Assembly (NCBI RefSeq): GCF_000427785.1
Contig: NZ_ATYR01000018.1
Location: 59,995-123,994 of the forward strand
Origin: Massilia alkalitolerans DSM 17462
GTDB taxonomy: Bacteria; Pseudomonadota; Gammaproteobacteria; Burkholderiales; Burkholderiaceae_D
DNA: 64,000 nucleotides
Reading direction: 5' to 3'
Position numbers and translations under genes: made by a program. Shown piece by piece: positions 18,160 through 25,248 of the stretch. Numbering within the stretch: the first letter of the stretch is position 1; each line of letters starts with the position of its first letter. Below the pieces are notes generated by a model, which made no database searches, was not told where the DNA came from, and saw only the letters and a program-made list of their open reading frames with translations.

Positions 18160-19231
18160 TTTTCACAGGGGTCGGTTTGGGGAGGGCGGCCAGTTCCTCG
18201 ATCGAGGAGTTTTTCTCGTAGGCGTCGATGATGCGCGCCACCACCGGGTGGCGCACCACGTCTTCGCTCGCGAAGTGGGTGAAGGCAATGCCGCGTACGT
18301 TCTTCAGCACGTGGATGGCGTCGACCAGGCCGGAGCGCTGCGACTTGTGCAGGTCGACCTGGGTGACGTCGCCGGTGATCACGGCCTTGCTGCCGAAGCC
18401 GATGCGGGTCAGGAACATCTTCATCTGCTCGACCGTCGTGTTCTGGGCTTCGTCCAGGATCACGAAGGCGTGGTTCAGCGTGCGCCCGCGCATGTAGGCC
18501 AGCGGGGCGATCTCGATCACCTGCTTCTCGAACAGCTTCTGGGTGCGATCGAAGCCGAGCAGGTCGTACAGCGCGTCGTACAGCGGGCGCAGGTAGGGGT
18601 CGACTTTCTGGCTCAGGTCGCCCGGCAGGAAGCCGAGGCGCTCGCCCGCTTCCACCGCGGGACGGGTCAGGATGATGCGCTTGACCGCGTCGCGTTCCAG
18701 CGCGTCCACGGCGCAGGCCACCGCAAGATAGGTCTTGCCGGTGCCGGCCGGGCCGACCCCGAAGCTGATGTCGTGCTCGAGCACGGACCGCAGGTACTGG
18801 ATCTGGTGCGGGGTGCGGCCGCGCAGGTCGCTGCGGCGGGTCTTCAGTGTCGGGCTGACCAGTTCGGACAGTTCTTCCGCGCCGGCGGCCGCGCTGCCGT
18901 CCTCGTCGTCCTTGGCCGCTGCTTCCGGCGCTTCGGCTTCGCCCGGTGCACGCGGCTTCAGGCCGGAGCGCTGTTCCACCAGGGCCAGCTGCACTTCCTC
19001 GATCGGCACGACCTTGTTGGCGACCGCGTAGAAGCGCTCCAGCAGTTCGACCGCGCGCTCGGCATTGCTGCCGCTGACGATGAATTTCTCGCCGCGCCGG
19101 AAGATGGTGACGTCAAGCGCGGCCGAGATCTGGCGCAGGTTCTCGTCCAGTGGGCCGCACAGGTGGGCAAGCCGCGTGTTGTCGAGCGGCTCGGGGATGA
19201 AGTACGAAGGCTGGGTGGGTGTGTTTTTCAA
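18140..19231 (-). CDS. phoH: PhoH-like ATPase
   Basis: Cytosolic P-loop NTPase (YbeZ type) that partners YbeY in RNA metabolism. The 363-residue product has Walker [16 protein letters not shown] (about 160), Walker [12 protein letters not shown] and the PhoH block [18 protein letters not shown]. The N-terminal 120 residues resemble a KH-like region and contain an acidic, Ala-rich linker. ATG 19231 overlaps the miaB stop by 4 bp; the 3' end overlaps ybeY by 20 bp. Confidence 0.94.
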   Translation of the reverse strand: MKNTPTQPSYFIPEPLDNTRLAHLCGPLDENLRQISAALDVTIFRRGEKFIVSGSNAERAVELLERFYAVANKVVPIEEVQLALVEQRSGLKPRAPGEAEAPEAAAKDDEDGSAAAGAEELSELVSPTLKTRRSDLRGRTPHQIQYLRSVLEHDISFGVGPAGTGKTYLAVACAVDALERDAVKRIILTRPAVEAGERLGFLPGDLSQKVDPYLRPLYDALYDLLGFDRTQKLFEKQVIEIAPLAYMRGRTLNHAFVILDEAQNTTVEQMKMFLTRIGFGSKAVITGDVTQVDLHKSQRSGLVDAIHVLKNVRGIAFTHFASEDVVRHPVVARIIDAYEKNSSIEELAALPKPTPVKNARKKT

Positions 19232-20586
19232 CTGGCTTTGGCAATCGTGTCTAGGTTGGCGACGAGTTCGCCGCTGAGGAAATAATCGTGGCTGGTCACG
19301 ATGCGCACGTCGACCAGTTGCCCAAGCAGCTCGAGACCGTCGTCTGCGCTGAAGTTGACCACGCGATTGTTTTCGGTACGGCCTTGCAGCTGTTCCGGGT
19401 GTTTCTTGGACGGGCCTTCGACCAGCACGCGCTGGACGCTGCCGACCATTGCCGCACTATATTTGCGCGTATTCGCATCAATCAAGGCCTGCAAACGCTG
19501 CAGGCGACTCAGTTTTACTTCATGCGGAGTGTCGTCCTCGAGGTTGGCGGCCGGGGTGCCCGGGCGCTTGCTGAAGATGAAGCTGAAGCTGTTGTCGAAA
19601 CCGACGTCCTCGACCAGTTTCATCATGGCCTCGAAATCGGCGTCGGTTTCGCCGGGGAAGCCGACGATGAAGTCGGACGAGAAGGCCATTTCCGGGCGCA
19701 CCGCGCGGATGCGGCGGATGATCGACTTGTATTCGAGGGCGGTATAGCCGCGCTTCATGGCGCCGAGCACGCGGTCGGAGCCGTGCTGCACCGGCAGGTA
19801 GATGTGGTTCACCAGCTGCGGGATCTTCGCGTAGGCGTCGATCAGGCGCTGGGTGAATTCCTTCGGGTGGCTGGTGACGTAACGCAGGCGCTCGACGCCG
19901 GGAATATCGGCGATGTATTCCAGCAGCAGCGCGAAGTCGGCAATCTCTCCAGCTTCCATGGCGCCGCGGTAGGCATTCACGTTCTGGCCCAGCAGCATGA
20001 TTTCCTTCACGCCCTGGGCGGCCAGGCCGGCGCACTCGGTCAGCACGTCCTCGAAGGGACGCGAGACTTCCTCGCCGCGGGTGTAGGGCACCACGCAGTA
20101 GCTGCAGTACTTGCTGCAGCCTTCCATGATCGACACGTAAGCGACCGGACCTTCCACCTTGGCGGGCGGCAAGTGGTCGAATTTCTCGATTTCCGGGAAG
20201 CTGATGTCGACCTGGGCGCTGCCGCTATGGCGGCGCTCGCGGATCAGCTGCGGCAGGCGGTGCAGGGTCTGCGGTCCGAACACCACGTCCACGTGCGGCG
20301 CACGCTTGACGATGGCTTCCCCTTCCTGCGAAGCCACGCAGCCGCCCACGCCGATCACCAGGTCCGGCTTGTCGCGCTTGAGCGCCTTGAAGCGGCCCAG
20401 GTCGGAGAACACTTTCTCTTGCGCTTTTTCGCGCACCGAGCAGGTGTTGAGCAGGATGACGTCGGCGTCTTCGGGCGAGTCGGTACGGACCAGCCCATCG
20501 GATGCACCGAGGACGTCCGCCATCTTGTCCGAATCGTATTCGTTCATCTGGCAGCCGAAGGTCTTGATGAATACTTTTTTCTGCAT
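19228..20586 (-). CDS. miaB: tRNA-2-methylthio-N6-dimethylallyladenosine synthase
   Basis: Radical-SAM methylthiotransferase that converts i6A37 to ms2i6A37 in tRNAs reading UNN codons. Domains in order: the N-terminal MTTase domain with three cluster cysteines ([29 protein letters not shown]), the radical-SAM core [17 protein letters not shown] (about 153-163) and a C-terminal TRAM domain. Length 452 residues, normal for MiaB. It heads the minus-strand series and overlaps phoH by 4 bp. Its substrate-generating partner MiaA is encoded at 37297. Confidence 0.97.
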   Translation of the reverse strand: MQKKVFIKTFGCQMNEYDSDKMADVLGASDGLVRTDSPEDADVILLNTCSVREKAQEKVFSDLGRFKALKRDKPDLVIGVGGCVASQEGEAIVKRAPHVDVVFGPQTLHRLPQLIRERRHSGSAQVDISFPEIEKFDHLPPAKVEGPVAYVSIMEGCSKYCSYCVVPYTRGEEVSRPFEDVLTECAGLAAQGVKEIMLLGQNVNAYRGAMEAGEIADFALLLEYIADIPGVERLRYVTSHPKEFTQRLIDAYAKIPQLVNHIYLPVQHGSDRVLGAMKRGYTALEYKSIIRRIRAVRPEMAFSSDFIVGFPGETDADFEAMMKLVEDVGFDNSFSFIFSKRPGTPAANLEDDTPHEVKLSRLQRLQALIDANTRKYSAAMVGSVQRVLVEGPSKKHPEQLQGRTENNRVVNFSADDGLELLGQLVDVRIVTSHDYFLSGELVANLDTIAKAS

Positions 20587-21198
20587 GGAATGCTGTATTG
20601 AAAGAGGAGCGAATGCTTTGGCAAAAACAGGAGCTCAGTTTAGCGTAAATCGTTTGAACCCCCTGAATGGCGATGTGCGCCTGCATTTTAATGCCACAGG
20701 GAACGATAGGTTTCTTAACCTAAAGTCGTTGCAAAGCTGCTCAGATTGTTAAATGTGAGATGATGAGCAAAAGCCCTCGGTTCCTTGAAAATGATCATGT
20801 TGGAATCGATTCTTTCTTCTTGTAAATCAACAGCTTCGACTCAACTTATAACTAGGAAAATTTATTGCAGAAATCTCTTGCGTGCGCCACAAATAATCCC
20901 CATGTGCTGAAATGCCTATGTGACAAGCTTTCCGCACGATAGCTTGATTTCTGACAATGAGTCACATGCGCCGCTCGGATGTACTGTGGACGTATGAGCC
21001 TGATAATTTGTTTGAAAGACAAGTGCGCATGCGGAGAGGGTACGCGGGAGTATGCAATTCGATACATGTCTTAAGGAGTTCTTCAGGCTCGACCTGTTTA
21101 ATTTCCTGAAGGTAGTCCGGAACTTATGTTGACGAAATGTAGTCTTTAACAAAAGTTCGTAAAGGAACTATTTTAACCAAACTGAAGAGGTAAACATC
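20587..21198. other. 612-bp AT-rich intergenic region upstream of the HTH regulator
   Basis: Between the divergent miaB and HTH genes. It is much richer in A and T than its surroundings and carries no convincing coding frame; two minus-strand frames of 71-78 codons overlap each other and look random. CAAGCT/AGCTTG inverted at 20924-20946 is a weak dyad. The last 20 bases supply the ribosome-binding site (CTGAAGAGGTAAACATC) of the HTH gene. It probably contains a long 5' leader or regulatory region, but no named element is recognised. Confidence 0.4.
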
Positions 21199-21609
21199 AT
21201 GGCACAACAGCATCATGCTCTGTCTTCGCAGGAAAGCTACAACCCGAACCATCTGCTGGACATCCTGCTCGGTAAAATGCAGCTGAAGAACGACGCCGCG
21301 CTGTCGCGCATGCTCGAAGTTGCGCCGCCAGTCATCAGCAAAATCCGTCACCACCGCCTGCCGGTCGGCGCTTCGCTGTTGATCCGCATGCACGAAGTGA
21401 CCGGCATGAGCATCCGTGACCTGCGCGACCTGATGGGCGACCGCCGCACCAAGTATCGCCTCTCGGACGCACAAGGCCGCCCGAAGCCAGAAGAGAAGGC
21501 AGCCCAGGCAGCCGCCGCAGCGGCAGCCCAGCAGCAACAGCAGCAACAGCCTCAGCAACAGCAGCAAGGTAACGAAGCAAATCCGTCGACCGGCAATTAT
21601 GCTCACTGA
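21199..21609 (+). CDS. Helix-turn-helix regulator with Ala/Gln-rich tail
   Basis: A 136-residue protein. Residues about 17-80 (LLDILLGKMQLKNDAALSRM, then PPVISKIRHHRLPVGASLL) form an XRE-like helix-turn-helix, as in phage and chromosomal repressors. The last 45 residues are an Ala run followed by a Gln-rich stretch (QQQQQQQPQQQQQ), unusual in bacteria. The good ribosome-binding site GAAGAGG, core-like GC codon use and intact frame support a real gene. DNA binding is an inference from the fold; target and ligand are unknown. The tail could mediate self-association. Confidence 0.75.
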   Translation: MAQQHHALSSQESYNPNHLLDILLGKMQLKNDAALSRMLEVAPPVISKIRHHRLPVGASLLIRMHEVTGMSIRDLRDLMGDRRTKYRLSDAQGRPKPEEKAAQAAAAAAAQQQQQQQPQQQQQGNEANPSTGNYAH

Positions 21610-21688
21610 TGCCGTGGGCATGACGGCCGCGCCTGTCATGCCTTCGGTGCCAGCGGGCTGCGGCACCTCGCCCTGAGCGTTGTGCCGC

Positions 21689-21707
21689 GCCGGTTCGACC
21701 GGCTTTC
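21689..21707. terminator. Weak hairpin between HTH gene and HDOD gene
   Basis: GCCGGT-TCG-ACCGGC followed by TTTC on the plus strand, in the 129-bp gap between two convergent genes. The stem is short and the T-tract minimal, so this is tentative. A second dyad, GGCATGAC...GTCATGCC, lies closer to the HTH stop (about 21613-21640). Confidence 0.35.
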
Positions 21708-21738
21708 GCGCAGCCCATCTGCGCTATTCCCGTTTCCG

Positions 21739-22602
21739 TCAGGCCATCAGGATGGCCGACATCTCCTCGTACTGCAGTTCGGTTTCATGGAAGACCTGCA
21801 GCCACGCTTCTTCCGCCATGCCCAGCGCCGTCCAGGCCACCGAGGACACGCGCGGCACCAGCTCGTCCGGATTCCCGGCCAGGTCCAGCGCATGCACGAC
21901 CGCGCTCGCCACGTGCACGATCGTCGCCAGGAAACCGGCGCCCGCAGCTTCCGGCGTGTGGTGGTAAGCGATCGCCTGGCGCATGGTGTCCGAGAAATTC
22001 CAGTGCGCCGCCAGCGCCACGCCGGCGTCGACGTGGTCCACGCCCAGCAGGGCGCGTTCGGCATCGATCAGCTCTCCGTCAAGTTTGTCGCGCAGCGACA
22101 GCACCGCCTGGTAGCGCTCGGGGAAACGCGACACCAGCACCAGCCGCCCGATGTCGTGCAGGAGGCCGGCGGTGAAGGCGTAGTCCGCATTGAAGCGAAC
22201 CCGGCGCGCCAGCGCGCGGGCGCAGGCGGCGGTGGCGATCGAGTGGCGCCAGAAGGCCTTGTCGTTGAAGCTCGGGCAGCGCCCGGCCGGGAAGCAGCCG
22301 GTCAGGGCTGCCGTGGTGATCAGGTTGCGCGTGGCCTCGAAGCCGAGGTAGGTCATGGCCTGCTGGATCGTGGTCGCCTTCACCTGCAGGCCGAAGGCCG
22401 AGGAGTTGGCCAGGCGCAGGGTCTTGGCCGTCAGCGCCGGATCGTTCGCTACCTTCTTCGCCAGCACGGCGATGTCGAGGTCTTCCTGGTCGAGGCTGCC
22501 GAGCAGTTCCATGACCACGGCCGGCAGCGAGGGCAGGTCCTCGACGCCGCCCAGGATGTCCGCGCTGTCGATCCCGTCGCCCTGTTCAAGGTGTGCGTTC
22601 AT
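21739..22602 (-). CDS. HDOD domain protein
   Basis: A 287-residue single-domain HDOD protein, a metal-independent relative of HD hydrolases often found in signalling and stress circuits. Recognisable parts are LPSLPAVVMELLGSLDQED at the start, VANDPALTAKTLRLANSSAFG (about 49-69) and AGLLHDIGRLVLVSRFP (about 148). It starts by overlapping the 109-residue upstream gene by 4 bp (ATGA), so the two products are made together. Catalytic activity is not expected for HDOD domains; the role is unknown. Confidence 0.85.
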   Translation of the reverse strand: MNAHLEQGDGIDSADILGGVEDLPSLPAVVMELLGSLDQEDLDIAVLAKKVANDPALTAKTLRLANSSAFGLQVKATTIQQAMTYLGFEATRNLITTAALTGCFPAGRCPSFNDKAFWRHSIATAACARALARRVRFNADYAFTAGLLHDIGRLVLVSRFPERYQAVLSLRDKLDGELIDAERALLGVDHVDAGVALAAHWNFSDTMRQAIAYHHTPEAAGAGFLATIVHVASAVVHALDLAGNPDELVPRVSSVAWTALGMAEEAWLQVFHETELQYEEMSAILMA

Positions 22603-22928
22603 GGCGCCACCTCGCGCCGCAGGCGGTAATCCTCGACGTAGCGGCGCAGCAGGCCGGTGGCCCAGTCCGCGTGGTCGTCGCGGTCGTTGCGGCGGAACAG
22701 ATGGTCCAGCCGCGCCTGCACCGCGCCCGGGTCCGGCTCGCTCGAGGGGGCAGCGCGGCGGATCGGGGCCGCGCCAACGCCGTGCCGGGACAGCGACAGG
22801 ATGGTCGCCTCGCCCAGCACCGCGCCTTCGGCCAGCAGCACGTTTCCGTGCGCATCGAGCAGCGCATCGGCGAGCACCATGCCCGGATACAGGTGCGCCA
22901 GCGGCACCAGTTCGTAGCTATCGCTCAT
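22599..22928 (-). CDS. Small protein coupled to the HDOD gene, function unknown
   Basis: A 109-residue protein whose first half (YELVPLAHLYPGMVLADALLDAHGNVLLAEG) resembles the short beta-rich segment found in front of HD-GYP phosphodiesterase domains (LxpGMvLaedvyd-type). The second half is charged with no known motif. The stop overlaps the HDOD start by 4 bp. Likely an HD-GYP N-terminal-like module made as a separate chain that works with the HDOD protein; this is inference. ATG 22928 follows AGGAGAAAG, a clear ribosome-binding site. Confidence 0.7.
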   Translation of the reverse strand: MSDSYELVPLAHLYPGMVLADALLDAHGNVLLAEGAVLGEATILSLSRHGVGAAPIRRAAPSSEPDPGAVQARLDHLFRRNDRDDHADWATGLLRRYVEDYRLRREVAP

Positions 22929-23095
22929 TCTTTCTCCTGTTCTTTCCTGCTTCCAATAACTTGGACGATCTTAACACCGGGGGTGGGGGCGCCGCCCGGC
23001 CTGGCACAGCTTTGTGGCATTCCCGCAGCAGGTATTGAGAAATGTTGTACGCTTGCAATTCGCGACCGTGTCGCCCCCATCATGAAAGGAAAACG

Positions 23096-23701
23096 ATGAA
23101 GCTCTATATCAGTCCAGGCGTGTGTTCGCTGGCGCCGCACATCGCGCTGATCGCTGCCGGCCTGCCGTTCTCGGTCGAGCGCGTGAACATGAAGACCAAG
23201 GCCATCGCCAGCGGCGGCGACTACCGCGAGATCAATGACAAGGGCGCGCTGCCGGCCCTGCAACTGGACGACGGCAGGGTGCTCACCGAAGCCGCGGTCC
23301 TGCTGCAGTACGTCGCCGACCAGGCACCTGGCGCGAACCTGGCCCCGGCCTACGGGACCTTCGAGCGCTACCAGGTCATGGAATGGCTCAACTATATCGC
23401 CACCGAGGTGCACAAGCGCTTCACGCCGCTGTTTACGCCGGGCTGTACCGAAGAGGGCCGTGCCGCGGCGTGGGCTGCGCTGGCGCGTCCGCTGGATTAC
23501 CTGGCCGGCAAGCTGGCAAACCGCGATTTCCTGATGGAGAGCGGCTTCACCATCGCCGACGCCTACCTGTTCACCGTGCTGAACTGGGCGCTGTTCGCCA
23601 GGTTCAGCCTGGACGACTGGCCGGCCCTGCAGGCCTTCCAGGCGAGAATCGGCGCCATCCCGGCCGTGCAGGAAGCGCTGCGCGCCGAAGGTCTCGCCTG
23701 A
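23096..23701 (+). CDS. gstA: Glutathione S-transferase, beta class
   Basis: Cytosolic detoxifying transferase. The 201-residue product starts MKLYISPGVCSLAPHIAL, where Cys10 and Ser11 mark the bacterial beta class. It has the thioredoxin-like GALPALQLDDGRVLTEAAVL (cis-Pro, Glu/Ala GSH-binding) and a C-terminal helical domain with GFTIADAYLFTVLNW. ATG 23096 follows GAAAGGAAAACG; the longer frame from 23042 lacks such a site. Stand-alone gene divergent from the HDOD pair. Confidence 0.9.
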   Translation: MKLYISPGVCSLAPHIALIAAGLPFSVERVNMKTKAIASGGDYREINDKGALPALQLDDGRVLTEAAVLLQYVADQAPGANLAPAYGTFERYQVMEWLNYIATEVHKRFTPLFTPGCTEEGRAAAWAALARPLDYLAGKLANRDFLMESGFTIADAYLFTVLNWALFARFSLDDWPALQAFQARIGAIPAVQEALRAEGLA

Positions 23702-23759
23702 GTCCGTCGAAGCTCGAGCACTGCGCCACGCCGGGGTCGCCTCGGGTAGGATCGCGCCC

Positions 23760-24306
23760 ATGAACAGCTCCTGCTACATCGCATTCTTGCGAGGGAATTA
23801 ACGTCGGACGCGCCAAGCGCATTGCCATGGCCGACCTGCGCACGCTGGTCGGAGGCCTGGGCTATACCGGCGTGCGCAGCCTGCTCAACAGCGGCAACCT
23901 CGTGTTCCGGGCGGAAGGCGCCACGGCGCAGGAAGCCGCCGGGGCGATCGAGGAAGCGCTGGTGCTCAGGCTCGGCGTGGCCGCGCGCGTGTTCGTGCTC
24001 GGCCGCGAGGAACTGGGCGCGATCATCGACGGCAACCCGCTGCTCGATGTGGCGACCGACCACGCGCGCCTGATCGTGTTCCTGCTGGGTGCGGCCGCAC
24101 AACGCGACAAGCTGGCTGCGCTCGACAGCCGCGACTGGGGCTGCGAGCGGCTCGCGCTGGGGGAGCACGCTGCCTATGTCTGGTGTCCGGAAGGGATGTT
24201 GCTTAGCGCTGCGGCTACGTCTCTTGGGAAACTTCTTGGGGATGGCACCACATCCCGTAACTGGAACACGCTGCTGAAACTGCAGGCCCTGTGCGATGGC
24301 GCCTGA
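23760..24306 (+). pseudogene. DUF1697 family gene interrupted by a one-base frameshift
   Basis: From 23827 an intact 159-codon frame gives the body of a DUF1697 protein (LLNSGNLVFRAEG, WNTLLKLQAL). The expected N-terminus is in another frame just upstream. ATG 23760 encodes MNSSCYIAFLRGN and stops at 23799. After removing one base in GAGGGAATT (23793-23796) it continues INVGRAKRIAMADLR straight into the body. AGGA nine bases before ATG 23760 supports that as the original start. Either a true frameshift pseudogene or a sequencing error at a G/A run. Function of DUF1697 is unknown. Confidence 0.8.
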
Positions 24307-24357
24307 GCGCCGGTGTCCAGTGGGGCCGGACAGAGGCGCTTGTTCAGGCCCCGATGG

Positions 24358-24627
24358 CTACTTGAACTTCTCGCTACTGTCGCGCCCCGCCTTGTAGCCG
24401 ATCAGGATCAGCCCCAGCAACATCATCGCGAACACTTCCGGTTCGGGCAGCTCCGACATGTTCGCCGGCGGCGCCACCACGTCCTGGCGCTGGGTGACCG
24501 CCAGGTTGCGTACCGGTTGCTGTACGCGCGCCATGGCCTGGTTGCTGGTAGAGAGGTCGATCAGGGCAGCTTGCGCGGGACTGCCGAGGCAGATCGCCAG
24601 TGCTGCTGCCAATGCGTATCTATTCAT
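24358..24627 (-). CDS. Small PEP-CTERM sorted protein
   Basis: An 89-residue exported protein: signal peptide MNRYALAAALAICLGSPAQA, about 45 residues of mature chain, then LPEPEVFAMMLLGLILIGY followed by a basic tail (KAGRDSSEKFK). This is the PEP-CTERM layout: PEP motif, membrane helix, positive charges. In known systems such proteins are processed by an exosortase and linked to exopolysaccharide export. ATG 24627 follows AAGAGGAACGGCT. No exosortase gene is in the window. The mature part is too short to be an enzyme. Confidence 0.75.
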   Translation of the reverse strand: MNRYALAAALAICLGSPAQAALIDLSTSNQAMARVQQPVRNLAVTQRQDVVAPPANMSELPEPEVFAMMLLGLILIGYKAGRDSSEKFK

Positions 24628-25248
24628 AGCCGTTCCTCTTGATGTTGCTCGCTTGCTGATACTGGTGTTCTTGCCCGGTCTTGCCTGCGTGGCGACTTGC
24701 TTCCGGCTGAGACAGCCCCATATATGACAGGTCGCATCACGGCACTCCGGTGAAATCAGCATATCAAAAGCGGACAAATTGCTGCGCTCAATTGAATTGC
24801 TGAGTTGCACAAAGAAGTCATCAGTTTGATGAAAGATGAGTGCATGTTGCGATCAATCAAAGAAATCCCGGTGTCGCAGATTAGCCTCGCAGACATCCTG
24901 ACATTATTGCAAGCGGATGCTCGGAATGGCATGTTGTTTTAGCAAAGAAATCGCTTTTATTTAAAAGTTCGATAATTTTTGCTGATAATCTGCCAATAAA
25001 TTTCATTATTTATTTACTCACTATCGTTGCGATCGCTATTTTTTTCGTCGCTCCGTATACACCTCGGTTTTTTTTACAGGTATAGTCTCCTTATCCCATT
25101 GCCCTCGGGCATCAAAACAATACCAAACGAACACGTTTGGAACCATAAAGCGGCCACCACGCGCCGCACGCCGATCCCGCGAGAGACCAACGCCGGCACG
25201 GCACCCCAGAAGCACCGCTGTCCGACAACTTTGCTTAAAGATCAAACG
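24628..25248. other. 621-bp AT-rich intergenic region before the FtsH-like gene
   Basis: No convincing coding frame; the open frame starting at 25027 is only an extension of the downstream gene. Composition is strongly AT-rich, with long T-tracts (25039-25045 and 25069-25076). CCAAACG-AACA-CGTTTGG at 25123-25140 is a 7-bp inverted repeat about 110 bp before the start codon. The region must hold the promoters of both divergent genes and probably a long leader. Confidence 0.45.
25123..25140. promoter_or_regulatory. Candidate operator dyad upstream of the FtsH-like gene
   Basis: Perfect 7-bp arms CCAAACG/CGTTTGG around AACA. It could be a repressor site or an RNA hairpin in the leader; nothing in the sequence identifies the binding protein. 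Confidence 0.3.

Noticed and set aside
20852..21152. Two minus-strand ORFs of 71 and 78 codons in the AT-rich gap
   Set aside because: They overlap each other in different frames, lack ribosome-binding sites and show no sensible composition.
21520..21580. CAG/CAA run as a tandem repeat or CRISPR-like array
   Set aside because: It is an in-frame Gln-coding tract of the HTH gene, without spacer structure. No CRISPR array is present in the window.
25027..25248. N-terminal extension of the FtsH-like protein
   Set aside because: AT-rich sequence with no ribosome-binding site; would place 74 odd residues before the first membrane helix.
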